Assembly (NCBI GenBank): GCA_019456225.1
Contig: VRUI01000008.1
Coordinates: forward strand, 1-64,000
Direction of reading: 5' to 3'
DNA from: Planctomycetota bacterium
GTDB taxonomy: Bacteria; Planctomycetota; Phycisphaerae; Sedimentisphaerales; Anaerohalosphaeraceae
DNA length: 64,000 nucleotides
Below the pieces are notes generated by a model, which did no database searches, was not told the origin of the DNA, and saw only the letters and a list, made by a program, of their open reading frames with translations. Each line of letters opens with the position of its first letter. Positions within the stretch are counted from its first letter, which is position 1. Positions 1 through 7,981 of this stretch are shown here, piece after piece. A program made the translations under genes and the position numbers.

Positions 1-470
1 ACGGATTAAAAACTAAAAGCAAAAGATAGTTAAAAGCAAAAACAAAAACTTGAACCACTAATTTTCACTAATTTTTTATGGGGTTTTTTCTTTACTTTTT
101 ATCGTATTTGGTTATTGTGGATAGGTCGGGTATTTGTTACAGGTGAAAAACCCGATGTGAAACCGGGACGCAAACGGGTGGCGGGTGGGAAAGTTGCAGG
201 TGGGAAAGTGACAGTTTCCAGTTTCCAGTTGTCAGTTGGCAGTAGACTGCTTTGGTGGGAGGGATTTAATTTTTGCGGGTTTCGCTCTTCACCTTCCGGA
301 ATATTCAGGACCCAGTAGGCCTATTGGTACTGTTTTTCCTGGTTTCTTTAGTGAGATTTTTTTGGGGGTATTAAAAATGGACTTGGATACACATTCTTAA
401 GGCAGCATATTATCAATTTCATAATAAATGCTCTTAATGTCTTTATTTTTTCTTTAGAATCTTATTTTTC
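1..470. other. gene-free leader region with low-complexity repeats
   Basis: No convincing gene is seen. A reading frame at 115-318 has no recognisable protein pattern and lies over repetitive DNA, so it is not called. The first 50 bases are A-rich. Positions 151-180 match 3482-3511 at 25 of 30 bases, an interspersed repeat that therefore occurs on both sides of the toxin-like operon. Around 210-240 there are short reiterated CAGTTTCC/CAGTTG units. Confidence 0.5.
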
Positions 471-472
471 TC

Positions 473-500
473 TTGACATTCTTTCTTGGCATCATATGAT
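473..500 (+). promoter_or_regulatory. sigma70-type promoter of the toxin-like operon
   Basis: A consensus -35 TTGACA (473-478) is followed after 16 bp by TATGAT (495-500), five of six bases of the -10 consensus. Transcription would begin near 507, about 100 bp before the first start codon at 613. The -10 element lies inside a perfect palindrome, so a bound repressor would block it. Confidence 0.75.
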
Positions 501-542
501 ATATTAACTAAAGTCGAATTCATTTGGAACCGATCATATGAT
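491..542. promoter_or_regulatory. paired palindromic operator candidate (ATCATATGAT twice)
   Basis: The perfect 10-bp palindrome ATCATATGAT occurs at 491-500 and again at 533-542. The start-to-start distance is 42 bp, close to four turns of B-DNA, so two dimers would lie on one face of the helix. The first copy covers the -10 hexamer. An HTH protein is encoded as the second gene of the operon, and MqsA-type antitoxins are known to repress their own promoters, so autoregulation is inferred. Confidence 0.6.
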
Positions 543-612
543 TAGTCGTATACTATTATGTACTGATGTCTTGTTGAGGACGTTTATTCTGGCAACTTGA
601 GGAGGATGCGAC

Positions 613-942
613 ATGGCTGAACAGAGCCAGGAAGAATTAATAAGACATCAACTGATTACTTTGGCAAAGCGAAAAAGAGCTTGGGTCACTGAGTTTTCAG
701 CAAAGAGACCAACTACATGGCGGCCTAAAACCATAATAGACCCTCGGACAGGTGATTATTTCACTGACCAGGGAGCCAAAGATTATGTGGCAGATTTATT
801 GGAAAACGGACATCCACTTGAAGAAATTGTTTTAGAGAAACCACCAGGGAAGAAGGCATATGTGATGAAGGCGGAAAATGGCATTTATATCAAGATTGAA
901 ATGGGCAATGGAATTCTTTGGGGAAGAAGCTTCCACGATTGA
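613..942 (+). CDS. small protein, putative MqsR-like toxin partner
   Basis: A 109-residue basic protein, first gene of a three-gene operon. The start is fixed by GGAGG at 601-605, seven bases before ATG. A basic N-terminal helix (residues 8-25, with KRKRAW) is followed by a segment with PPGKK (about 77-81) and a C-terminal strand pair ending in IYIKIEMGNG and GRSFH. From memory, a PPGK...YIK...GRSFH ending occurs in small proteins encoded just before MqsA/YgiT-type zinc-finger antitoxins and annotated as MqsR-like. This and the position support a toxin role, which is inference. The length fits MqsR (about 98 residues), but overall similarity is weak. DNA here is AT-richer than in the dxr-rseP region, which suggests transfer. 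Confidence 0.5.
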   Translation: MAEQSQEELIRHQLITLAKRKRAWVTEFSAKRPTTWRPKTIIDPRTGDYFTDQGAKDYVADLLENGHPLEEIVLEKPPGKKAYVMKAENGIYIKIEMGNGILWGRSFHD

Positions 943-971
943 TTTGCGGGAGAAATTATTGGGTGGACCAA

Positions 972-1532
972 ATGAATGAAAGGGATAACATGAGAAAAGC
1001 TGAAGAAAACATACTAACATGTCCTGCATGTGAAGAAAAAAAAGTAAAAACAGAACTGCGAGATTATATCTTTGACTATGGATCTGGTAAAGATGCGGTT
1101 GAGCTACAAACACAAGTACCTGTTAGGGTTTGTGCTAGCTGCAAATGTGAGTACATGGACTTTGAAGCAGATGAAGCTTGTCATGAGGCGATATGCCAAT
1201 ATAAGAAAGTTATGACACCAAATCAAATTAAAGCCTTGAGAAGCCTCCATTCTTATACTCAAGGTGAGTTTTCTAAGATTACAAGGCTGGGGGAAGCGAC
1301 ATTGTCTAGGTGGGAGCGTGGGGCTATAATCCAGAACGGTGCCTATGACAATTATTTATATTTGTTAGGTTTTAATGAAAACATAGAAAAGCTTTTAAAT
1401 AAAACTTCTGTGTCACCTGCACTCAGACAAGATGGAGCAGAGCCAGTATTCAAGAAACTGAAAAGAACAGAAGAACTTTTGAGAAAGCAAAGTGAATTTG
1501 AGCTTTGCCCTTGCCCAGTACTAGGAGAATAA
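972..1532 (+). CDS. MqsA/YgiT-like zinc-finger HTH regulator (putative antitoxin)
   Basis: A 186-residue protein. The start at 972 follows GGTGG at 962-966; an in-frame ATG at 918 would overlap the upstream gene by 25 bp and has no ribosome site. The N-terminal part has two CxxC pairs (C17/C20 and C54/C57), the YgiT-type zinc knuckle. Residues 80-135 form an HTH with the MqsA signature: TPNQIKALR, then Q-GEF, then TLSRWERG, then Q. In known MqsRA pairs the zinc domain neutralises the toxin and the HTH represses the operon. Here the putative toxin lies 29 bp upstream and the ATPase begins 1 bp after the stop. The C-terminal extension after residue 140 is not recognised. Confidence 0.75.
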   Translation: MNERDNMRKAEENILTCPACEEKKVKTELRDYIFDYGSGKDAVELQTQVPVRVCASCKCEYMDFEADEACHEAICQYKKVMTPNQIKALRSLHSYTQGEFSKITRLGEATLSRWERGAIIQNGAYDNYLYLLGFNENIEKLLNKTSVSPALRQDGAEPVFKKLKRTEELLRKQSEFELCPCPVLGE

Positions 1533-1533
1533 C

Positions 1534-3363
1534 ATGTATGTAGTAACTTTTTATTCCTTCAAAGGTGGTGTTGGGCGGACTTTAGCTCTTGCTAATGTCG
1601 GATTAGAATTAGCTAAAAAAGGCCGTAGAGTCTTGCTCGTTGATTTTGATCTTGAGGCTCCCGGTATACATACATTTAGCATCATGAAACCTAAGACTAA
1701 CAACTTAGGCCTGGTTGATTACATTAACCAATACACAAATACAAGATGCGCGCCCGATGTCAGAGATTATATCTACGAAGCCAAGGGGATAGGGAAAAAT
1801 GATGGCCGTTTATGGATAATGCCAACAGGTACAAGCGACAACTTGTACTCACAGAAACTACATTCTATTAATTGGCAGAAGCTATATAAAGAACAAGATG
1901 GCTTTATTATGTTTGAGGACATGAAGGAACAATGGAATGACTCTTATGAGCCTGACTATGTTCTAATTGATTCAAGGACCGGGCACACAGATGTTGGGGG
2001 GATATGCACAAGGCAGTTACCCGACGCAGTAGTCATCCTCTTTTTCCCTAATGACCAAAATTTAATAGGCTTAAAACCTATCGTCACTTCAATAAAAGAG
2101 GAAGATAAAAAAAATAATAAAGAAACAAAGTTGCATTTTGTCATGTCTAATGTACCAGATTTAGATGACGAAGATGACATTTTAGCAGGTCTCGAAGAAA
2201 AATTTCAGACAGAATTAGGGTACGATTCTTTAACGTCAACCATACACCGATACGATAGCCTTTCATTATTGCATCAAGCATTATTTGTAGAAGAACGCCC
2301 AAATAGTCGTCTGGCAAAAGAATATAGGAAACTTACAGAAGAAATCACTAACGAAAACATAAAGGACAGAGAAGGCGTGATAGACGACTTAAAAAAACGC
2401 CTAAGAGGCCCTCTAAGGCTTAGAGGTGATTGGAAAAAGGAAGAAAATCGTATTGACGAAATCATTAAACATTACGCGGGAGACGGTGAGCTTTTATATC
2501 TGTTAGCCAAAAAATTAAAAAATCTTGGCCGTTCGAAAAAGTCTGATATGCTTTTGGAAATGTCTATTAATAGTGGATATCATTCCCCAGAAGCTTTATT
2601 AAGCAGGGCCGATACGCTCCAAAAAGAAGGGGATAATGAAGAAGCCTTGGAGTGCATTTGGAGAGCATTTGAGTACAGCGACATAGGTTATGAAGAGTTG
2701 GGTGATGGGGTTAATATCTTGAGGAGAATTGCTCCAGAAAACCTGCTAAAAATTGCGGACACTATGGCATTTAAATCTTTAAGCCCCGAAGGCTGTAGTT
2801 GGATTTACAGTGAACTAAATTGGTGCAAGCCCGGACTTCAAGCTTCTGTTGATTTATTGCTAAAACACTACGAAAACAAAGACCAATCTGTTTCAAATGC
2901 TGAAAGTATTAAAGGATCCCTGCTATTATCATTTATTGGTCTTGGAAAGTTCAAACAAGCTTTAAAGCTTTTTGGGACCAAAAGACCATATCCAGAAGAT
3001 TTAAGAGATGATGACAGTTTCAATTATGCTATGGCAGAATGGGGCCTATCGAATGAAATCCCCAAGGACATGTTTCAATCTGTCATCAATAAAAGTAAAG
3101 ATTGTACCCTAGCGAATTATCAACAATGTATGTCTATCGCATTTTGGGCAATTGGGGACACTAAGGAGGCATTAGCAAGAATTAAAGACGCAATAAATAA
3201 AATGGATCATCAACCTCATGCGGAATTTAGTTGCTGGCAGTACTTAAATGTAACTCCAGAAGACTTTGTAAAGGATTGCAACCTAATCATTGAATTGATT
3301 AATGGGAATATAGACAAGCCTGCTTTTATGAAAGATTCACCAGATAACCTTCTATTCCCCTAA
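1534..3363 (+). CDS. ParA-like ATPase with KGGVGRT P-loop and helical/TPR C-terminus
   Basis: A 609-residue protein. AGGAG at 1523-1527 sits six bases before ATG, and the gene starts 1 bp after the HTH gene, so the two are co-transcribed and probably coupled. Residues 1-260 form a SIMIBI-class ATPase fold: FKGGVGRT at 9-16 is the deviant Walker A with the usual second lysine changed to arginine, VLLVDFDLEAPG at 33-44 is the A' aspartate strand, and VLIDSRTG at 143-150 is Walker B. Residues from about 310 to 580 are helical with TPR-like spacing (LSRADTLQKEGDNEEALECI, then further repeats), a likely protein-sensing arm. No signal peptide or membrane segment. This is not a plasmid ParA: no ParB gene or parS-like site is nearby. 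A regulatory or defence role is inferred. Confidence 0.7.
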   Translation: MYVVTFYSFKGGVGRTLALANVGLELAKKGRRVLLVDFDLEAPGIHTFSIMKPKTNNLGLVDYINQYTNTRCAPDVRDYIYEAKGIGKNDGRLWIMPTGTSDNLYSQKLHSINWQKLYKEQDGFIMFEDMKEQWNDSYEPDYVLIDSRTGHTDVGGICTRQLPDAVVILFFPNDQNLIGLKPIVTSIKEEDKKNNKETKLHFVMSNVPDLDDEDDILAGLEEKFQTELGYDSLTSTIHRYDSLSLLHQALFVEERPNSRLAKEYRKLTEEITNENIKDREGVIDDLKKRLRGPLRLRGDWKKEENRIDEIIKHYAGDGELLYLLAKKLKNLGRSKKSDMLLEMSINSGYHSPEALLSRADTLQKEGDNEEALECIWRAFEYSDIGYEELGDGVNILRRIAPENLLKIADTMAFKSLSPEGCSWIYSELNWCKPGLQASVDLLLKHYENKDQSVSNAESIKGSLLLSFIGLGKFKQALKLFGTKRPYPEDLRDDDSFNYAMAEWGLSNEIPKDMFQSVINKSKDCTLANYQQCMSIAFWAIGDTKEALARIKDAINKMDHQPHAEFSCWQYLNVTPEDFVKDCNLIIELINGNIDKPAFMKDSPDNLLFP

Positions 3364-3614
3364 AGAAAAACAAATAGAAGTTGAGCTTTTTTATTTTTGG
3401 GTAGTCAAAACCCCCAGACGGGTCCGGGTGCTGATTGGAATGACAGGGGTGGACGTTTCGATTTATGATTTATGATAAATCCCCGACGTAAAGCCGGGAC
3501 GCAAGCGAGTGAAGGGTTTCATATACGGATTTATTTCCTTTATGTTACGCCCTTACAGGGCTTAGTTTTTTTTCGCATTTATACCCAGTGCGTTGGGCTT
3601 GGCTGGTGTGTTAT

Positions 3615-3920
3615 GGGTTTGTCCCGGTGCATGCGTGGTGTTTTGGGGGATTGAAAATGGGAACAAAACAGCGTGGGCATGGCCGGCGCTACCGAACTAT
3701 GATTTATTCCCGACGTGAAGGTCGGCGCACCCTTCGGGTGCTTAACCCCGCATTGGTGAATGCGGGGCTAAATTGGTTGTTGGGTGGTTTTAGTGTTTCT
3801 TGAGTCCAGTGATTATCCCTGCGCTTGCGGTGTTACCGCTTTTTGTGAGCTTCGGGTTTCTGCTTGGGGTTTGTCCCGGTGCTTGCGGGTGTTTTGGGGA
3901 ATTGAAAATAGGAACAAAAC
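3615..3920. repeat. 55-bp direct repeat, two copies
   Basis: Segments 3615-3670 and 3867-3920 are near-identical: both run from GGGTTTGTCCCGGTGC through GTGTTTTGGGG to GGAACAAAAC. They are about 252 bp apart, in the same orientation. Confidence 0.75.
3727..3767. repeat. two adjacent perfect hairpins
   Basis: GCACCC-TTC-GGGTGC (3727-3741) is followed by CCCCGCATT-GGTG-AATGCGGGG (3746-3767), with 6-bp and 9-bp perfect stems. There is no T-run after either on the plus strand. They resemble an interspersed palindromic element more than a terminator. Confidence 0.6.
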
Positions 3921-3930
3921 TACAATATAA

Positions 3931-4037
3931 AAGCGAATATTCAATAACGAACAAGGAATATCGAATAGCCAAGTAAAAAGCGAATATTCAATAACGAACA
4001 AGGAATATCGAATAGCCAAGTAAAAAGCGAATATCCA
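3931..4037. repeat. 47-bp tandem repeat, about 2.2 copies
   Basis: The unit beginning AAGCGAATATTCAATAACGA recurs at 3931, 3978 and 4025 with an exact 47-bp period. The first two copies are identical over their whole length; the third breaks off after about 13 bases. It ends about 45 bp before the dxr promoter. Confidence 0.85.
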
Positions 4038-4081
4038 AATTGGTGGGACCACAAGCAATTCTGGAATGTTTATTGTATTTC

Positions 4082-4110
4082 TTGACAGTTGGGTTGTTTT
4101 TGTGGATAAT
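4082..4110 (+). promoter_or_regulatory. promoter of dxr, predicting a leaderless mRNA
   Basis: TTGACA (4082-4087) and GATAAT (4105-4110) are separated by 17 bp, a near-consensus sigma70 promoter. The predicted transcription start (about 4117) lies within two bases of the dxr ATG at 4119, and no Shine-Dalgarno sequence precedes that ATG. Confidence 0.65.
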
Positions 4111-4118
4111 GCTCGGCT

Positions 4119-5303
4119 ATGAATAGGAAAATTGCTATACTTGGTTCTACGGGCTCTATTGGCGTTAATACTCTTCGGGTTATCGAGGGGCTTGGCGACG
4201 GGTTCGAGGTTTTTGCGATTACCGCTCATAACAACGCCGAATTGCTGGCAGAACAGGCGAAACAATTCAAGCCTGCTTACGTCGGTATTACTAACCCCGA
4301 AAAAGAGGGCGAACTCGGCGAGGCGCTTGGCGATTTCGCCGGTAAGATTCTTATCGGACCGGAAGCATTGGTCGAGATCGCCGAAATCGCCGAAGTTGAC
4401 ACGGTTGTAACGGCTGTCGTTGGGGCTGCGGGACTGGCCGCGGTGCTTGGCGCAGCGGAAAAAGGGAAAACGCTGGCGATTGCCAACAAAGAACCGCTGG
4501 TTATTGCCGGGGAACTGCTGACGAAGATCGCGAAGGAAAATAACGCGACGATCCTGCCTATAGACAGTGAACATTCTGCGATATTTCAGTCGCTTCAGTC
4601 CGGTAATATCGACGAGGTGAGCAGGATAATCCTTACTGCCTCGGGCGGGCCGTTTCGGATGGCAAAGCCTGAGGATCTGGAAAATGTGACGCTTGAAGAG
4701 GCTCTTGCACACCCTACGTGGGATATGGGGCCGAAAATTACGGTGGATTCGGCTACGATGATGAACAAGGCTTTGGAGGTTATCGAGGCAGTTTGGCTGT
4801 TTGGGGTTTCGGTCGAGAAAATAGAAATTCTGATCCATCCGGAATCGGTTATTCACTCCATGGTTGAATTTGTCGATGGTTCTATTGTAGCTCAACTCGG
4901 CACGCCGGATATGTGCGTGCCGATCCAGTACGCGTTGACCTATCCGCGGCGAAAGGCGGGTATCTCAAGCCCCTTAAAACTGGATGAGATTGGCAAACTT
5001 ACGTTTGAAAAGCCCAATTATGAGCTATTCAGGGCTATCGGGCTTGGATTTGAGGTCGCCGGGAAAGGCGGTTCGGCCCCGGTGGTGTTTAATGCTGCAA
5101 ATGAAGCGGCTGTCGAGAAATTTCTGGCAGGCGAGATAAAATTCGCTATGATCGTTGAGATCATTGAACACTGCGTAAACGAACATCGGCACCTGGCAAA
5201 CGTATCGCTTGAAGAACTGCTCAAAGCGGATACCTGGGCCCGGAAAGAAGTTGAGTCTTATGTCGTGCAGCGGGCAGCGGGCAGCGGACAGCAAAATACT
5301 TAG
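4119..5303 (+). CDS. dxr: 1-deoxy-D-xylulose 5-phosphate reductoisomerase
   Basis: 394 residues, the family length. Dxr rearranges and reduces DXP to MEP with NADPH, the committed step of the non-mevalonate isoprenoid pathway, in the cytoplasm. The N-terminus carries the NADPH-binding ILGSTGSIG motif (residues 7-15). The metal-binding acidic residues lie in LPIDSEHSAIFQ (about 147-158), and the family motif SGGPFR follows near 175. KITVDSATMMNKALE near 208 and HPESVIHSMVEF near 240 are also diagnostic. The last dozen residues (RAAGSGQQNT) look like non-conserved read-out. rseP follows after 83 bp; the dxr-rseP pairing is common in bacteria. Confidence 0.97.
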   Translation: MNRKIAILGSTGSIGVNTLRVIEGLGDGFEVFAITAHNNAELLAEQAKQFKPAYVGITNPEKEGELGEALGDFAGKILIGPEALVEIAEIAEVDTVVTAVVGAAGLAAVLGAAEKGKTLAIANKEPLVIAGELLTKIAKENNATILPIDSEHSAIFQSLQSGNIDEVSRIILTASGGPFRMAKPEDLENVTLEEALAHPTWDMGPKITVDSATMMNKALEVIEAVWLFGVSVEKIEILIHPESVIHSMVEFVDGSIVAQLGTPDMCVPIQYALTYPRRKAGISSPLKLDEIGKLTFEKPNYELFRAIGLGFEVAGKGGSAPVVFNAANEAAVEKFLAGEIKFAMIVEIIEHCVNEHRHLANVSLEELLKADTWARKEVESYVVQRAAGSGQQNT

Positions 5304-5312
5304 GGCACTATC

Positions 5313-5360
5313 TGTGGGCTTGAAGCCCACAGCACGAAAAAAAGCCGGCAAGATGCCGAC
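5313..5360. repeat. hairpin-forming interspersed element between dxr and rseP
   Basis: TGTGGGC-TTGAA-GCCCACA (5313-5331) forms a 7-bp stem, followed by an imperfect GCCGGCA...TGCCGAC hairpin (about 5344-5360). There is no T-tract, so readthrough into rseP is likely. Confidence 0.5.
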
Positions 5361-5386
5361 ATTACGGTTTAAACTAAGGTATTTTT

Positions 5387-7576
5387 ATGGTTAAGAAAAA
5401 GTTTGGGATCAGGAACTGGGTCAACCTTGTTATAGTTATCATCGCTGTTTTAGCGGTGGGGAATCTTATCATACGTCACCTTCAGGGTTTTGGTTATGCA
5501 TTGATGGTTGCGCTTGGTTTTGGCGCGGTAATAATGATCCATGAGTTCGGGCATTTTATCGTTGCAAAAATCGGGGGTATTAAGGTTGAGGCTTTTTCGA
5601 TAGGTTTTCCTCCGACTCTATTAGGTATACAGAAGACCGAAAGTGGTATCCGTTTTCGCTTTCTGCCGACTATGTTCAAAAATAGTGAAGACGACAAAGA
5701 GGGCGGGATAATTTTCACTCTCAATTCGAAATGCAAGCCTTCCGACACTGAATACCGTATCGGGCTGATTCCGTTTGGGGGGTTTGTTGCGATGATGGGC
5801 CAGAGCGATTCCGGTGCGGTCGAAGACAGTAACGACCCGAGGTCTTTTGCCAATAAGTCTATTGGTCTTCGTATCGCGGTAGTCGCTGCGGGGGTAACTT
5901 TTAACGTTATCAGCGCGGTTATCATTTTTATGTGTGTTTTCCTTCACGGTCTTGATCTTCCTCCGGCAGAGATTGGAGGCGTAATCCCCGGATCCCCGGC
6001 AGAAATCGCGGGCCTTCGTCCCGGCGACAGAGTAGTTTCTATCGGTAAAGAGGATTTTGTCGACTTTACGGCCATTCAGATGGCTGCGGCACTTTCTAAA
6101 CAGGGCGAGGAAATCTCTCTGATGGTTAAACGTCCCAAAGACAGCGGCGGATATGACGAACCTTTCGAGATTAAGGTTGCCGCAAAGATTTCGGCGATGT
6201 CCACATTGCCGATCAAGGCTATAGGTGTAAGTGGAGCCAGTACGCTTAATATCGCCGATTTGGGATTCGATAAAGACGGCAAACCAGTTATGGTAAACGG
6301 TTTTGCAGGCAATGATGTTGTTGTCTCCGTCAACGGAACACCTGTAGAAAACTCCATACAGATGGAGGAACTTGTGTCGAAATCTCCAAAGCCGGCAGCT
6401 ACTCTGAGAGTTGATCGAATCGATCCTGAAACAGGCCGAAAAAGCACTGCAGATATCGATGTTCCTCTGTTCCTAAAGCCTGACAACCCGAACTTTGAGA
6501 CCGGACATGAAGTGGCCCATATTCATTCGATGGTCCCAAGGCTTAAGATCAACTATGTACTCGACAATACCAAGCCTTCCGGGTGGAAAGGTAAAGTTCA
6601 ATTGTGGTGGCGGCGAAATATCAGTAAGCAAACCGTCAAACCGCCGGTACTGAAAAAAGACGATATTATCATAAAGATAGGCGAGACGGATTATCCGACT
6701 TATGTTGAACTTCGCACCGTTACCGCTGAGCATAAAGACAAGGAAATGAAAATACTCGTACTTCGCAACGATGAAAGCGGCAAAGAGTGCGAGGTTGAAG
6801 TGACGGTAACTCCAAGACAACAGTATACACGCAACGGCGACGGTCCTGTAACGATCGGGATTTACCCGGTGCTTGACTCGGCAGTGCCTGTTGTCGCCAA
6901 GACGATCCCTGTCAAAGGTTCTACACAGCTTGATATCCCTCCCGGTGCTCTTATTACTACTGTCGGCGGAGAAAAGGTTGCACACTTTTTTGACGTAATG
7001 CGGATCATCCGTAAAAACCAGGGCAAACAAATAAAGATCGATTACCTCGGCAGCGATAAAAAACCCGGCAATGCAGTTTTAGACATCCCTACCGGCCACG
7101 ACAATTATATCACAGTAAAATCAAATTTTGAGAAACTACCGCCATTTTTGGGTCTGCGCGAGACTTTCAAGGCGACGGGACCTATCGACGCTATCGGAAT
7201 GGGCCTGCAGAAGACCCAGATGTTTATCGCCCAGACGATCATGACTTTGAAGCGTTTGATAAGCGGTGCGGTGAGTCCGAAAACTCTTTCCGGGCCACTG
7301 GGGATCGTTACGATGAGTTATAATATCGTGTCCAACTCGACGACCTTCTACATTTATTTCCTCGGTCTGATCAGTTCGTGTATCGCAGTTATGAACCTTC
7401 TGCCGCTTCCTGTCGTCGACGGCGGCGTGATCGTTATGCTGATTATTGAAAAGATTAAAGGCTCGCCGCTTAGTCAGAAAGTGCAGGGAATAATCAGCTA
7501 TGTTGGTGTTGTTTTTATTCTGGCACTTTTCGGTTGGCTTCTATTTAACGATGCACTGAATATCGTGTTGAGTTGA
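5387..7576 (+). CDS. rseP: RseP-family site-2 intramembrane metalloprotease, enlarged
   Basis: 729 residues against about 450 in E. coli RseP. The zinc motif HEFGH (H52, E53, H56) lies in the second hydrophobic segment; the C-terminal LDG-type motif NLLPLPVVDGG is near residue 675, followed by the last membrane helix. In known homologues this protease cuts anti-sigma factors or signal-peptide remnants within the inner membrane. Between the catalytic halves are four PDZ-like segments, at about 200-265, 300-345, 420-470 and 520-565, where two are usual; the extra ones account for the length. Membrane helices are at about 12-30, 38-56, 165-190 and in the last 80 residues. It lies downstream of dxr, as in many bacteria. 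Confidence 0.93.
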   Translation: MVKKKFGIRNWVNLVIVIIAVLAVGNLIIRHLQGFGYALMVALGFGAVIMIHEFGHFIVAKIGGIKVEAFSIGFPPTLLGIQKTESGIRFRFLPTMFKNSEDDKEGGIIFTLNSKCKPSDTEYRIGLIPFGGFVAMMGQSDSGAVEDSNDPRSFANKSIGLRIAVVAAGVTFNVISAVIIFMCVFLHGLDLPPAEIGGVIPGSPAEIAGLRPGDRVVSIGKEDFVDFTAIQMAAALSKQGEEISLMVKRPKDSGGYDEPFEIKVAAKISAMSTLPIKAIGVSGASTLNIADLGFDKDGKPVMVNGFAGNDVVVSVNGTPVENSIQMEELVSKSPKPAATLRVDRIDPETGRKSTADIDVPLFLKPDNPNFETGHEVAHIHSMVPRLKINYVLDNTKPSGWKGKVQLWWRRNISKQTVKPPVLKKDDIIIKIGETDYPTYVELRTVTAEHKDKEMKILVLRNDESGKECEVEVTVTPRQQYTRNGDGPVTIGIYPVLDSAVPVVAKTIPVKGSTQLDIPPGALITTVGGEKVAHFFDVMRIIRKNQGKQIKIDYLGSDKKPGNAVLDIPTGHDNYITVKSNFEKLPPFLGLRETFKATGPIDAIGMGLQKTQMFIAQTIMTLKRLISGAVSPKTLSGPLGIVTMSYNIVSNSTTFYIYFLGLISSCIAVMNLLPLPVVDGGVIVMLIIEKIKGSPLSQKVQGIISYVGVVFILALFGWLLFNDALNIVLS

Positions 7577-7597
7577 CCCGCACAAGACAGTTTGTAA

Positions 7598-7981
7598 CAA
7601 TTGACTTTTGAAGACGGTTACTTTGACATAGTTACTTCTATTAACTCGCTTGATCATGTTGACGATCTCGACAAGACGATTAGTGAGATTATCAGAGTAA
7701 CTTCTAAAGATGGATGTTTTCTTCTAATGGTTGAAGTCAATCATGAGCCAACCAAGTGCGAACCAATTTCGTTTTCGTGGGATGTTGTAGATAAATTCCT
7801 TCCGAAGATGAAAGTTGTCGAAAAGAAATGCCTGGAAGATGTTTCGAAAGGCATAATGTTCACTAACATTAAAAAGAATATTAAATATGACCATTCCAAT
7901 GCAGAATTGCGCAAGGGTGTTCTAATCGCAAGATTTATGAAAGCTGGAAAGCCTCTAGGAAATGACGGACAATATAATTAA
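7598..7981 (+). pseudogene. 5'-truncated SAM-dependent methyltransferase remnant
   Basis: The frame encodes the C-terminal half of a class I methyltransferase (type 11 style): TFEDGYFDIVTSINSLDHVDDL matches the acidic-loop and post-II region, followed by EIIRVTSKDGCFLLMVEVNH, the motif III strand. Motif I (the glycine-rich SAM loop) is missing, and the frame is closed by TAA at 7595-7597. Only a TTG at 7601 could start it, inside the conserved core. It lies 20 bp after rseP and overlaps the next gene by 20 bp, so the open frame may survive by chance or as a coupled leader. Confidence 0.65.

Larger units (their letters stand above)
3364..4081. other. repeat-rich intergenic region
   Basis: About 720 bases with no credible gene. 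It holds a copy of the interspersed repeat shared with 151-180 (3482-3511), a 55-bp direct duplication (3615-3670 and 3867-3920), two perfect hairpins (3727-3741 and 3746-3767) and a 47-bp tandem repeat (3931-4037). Open frames here overlap these repeats and have no protein signature. Confidence 0.7.

Noticed and set aside
115-318. 67-residue open frame
   Set aside because: Overlaps interspersed repeats, no ribosome site, no protein pattern.
1534-3363. Plasmid partition ParA
   Set aside because: No ParB partner or centromere-like repeats, variant P-loop, and a TPR-like arm that ParA lacks.
3472-3803. Open frames of 60-71 residues on the plus strand
   Set aside because: They consist of duplicated repeat DNA and hairpins; the same residues recur in the second repeat copy.
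3931-4037. CRISPR array
   Set aside because: The 47-bp units are contiguous without unique spacers and there are no cas genes.
3813-4895. 360-residue open frame on the minus strand opposite dxr
   Set aside because: Antisense of dxr and of the 47-bp repeat; composition is that of a reverse-strand shadow.
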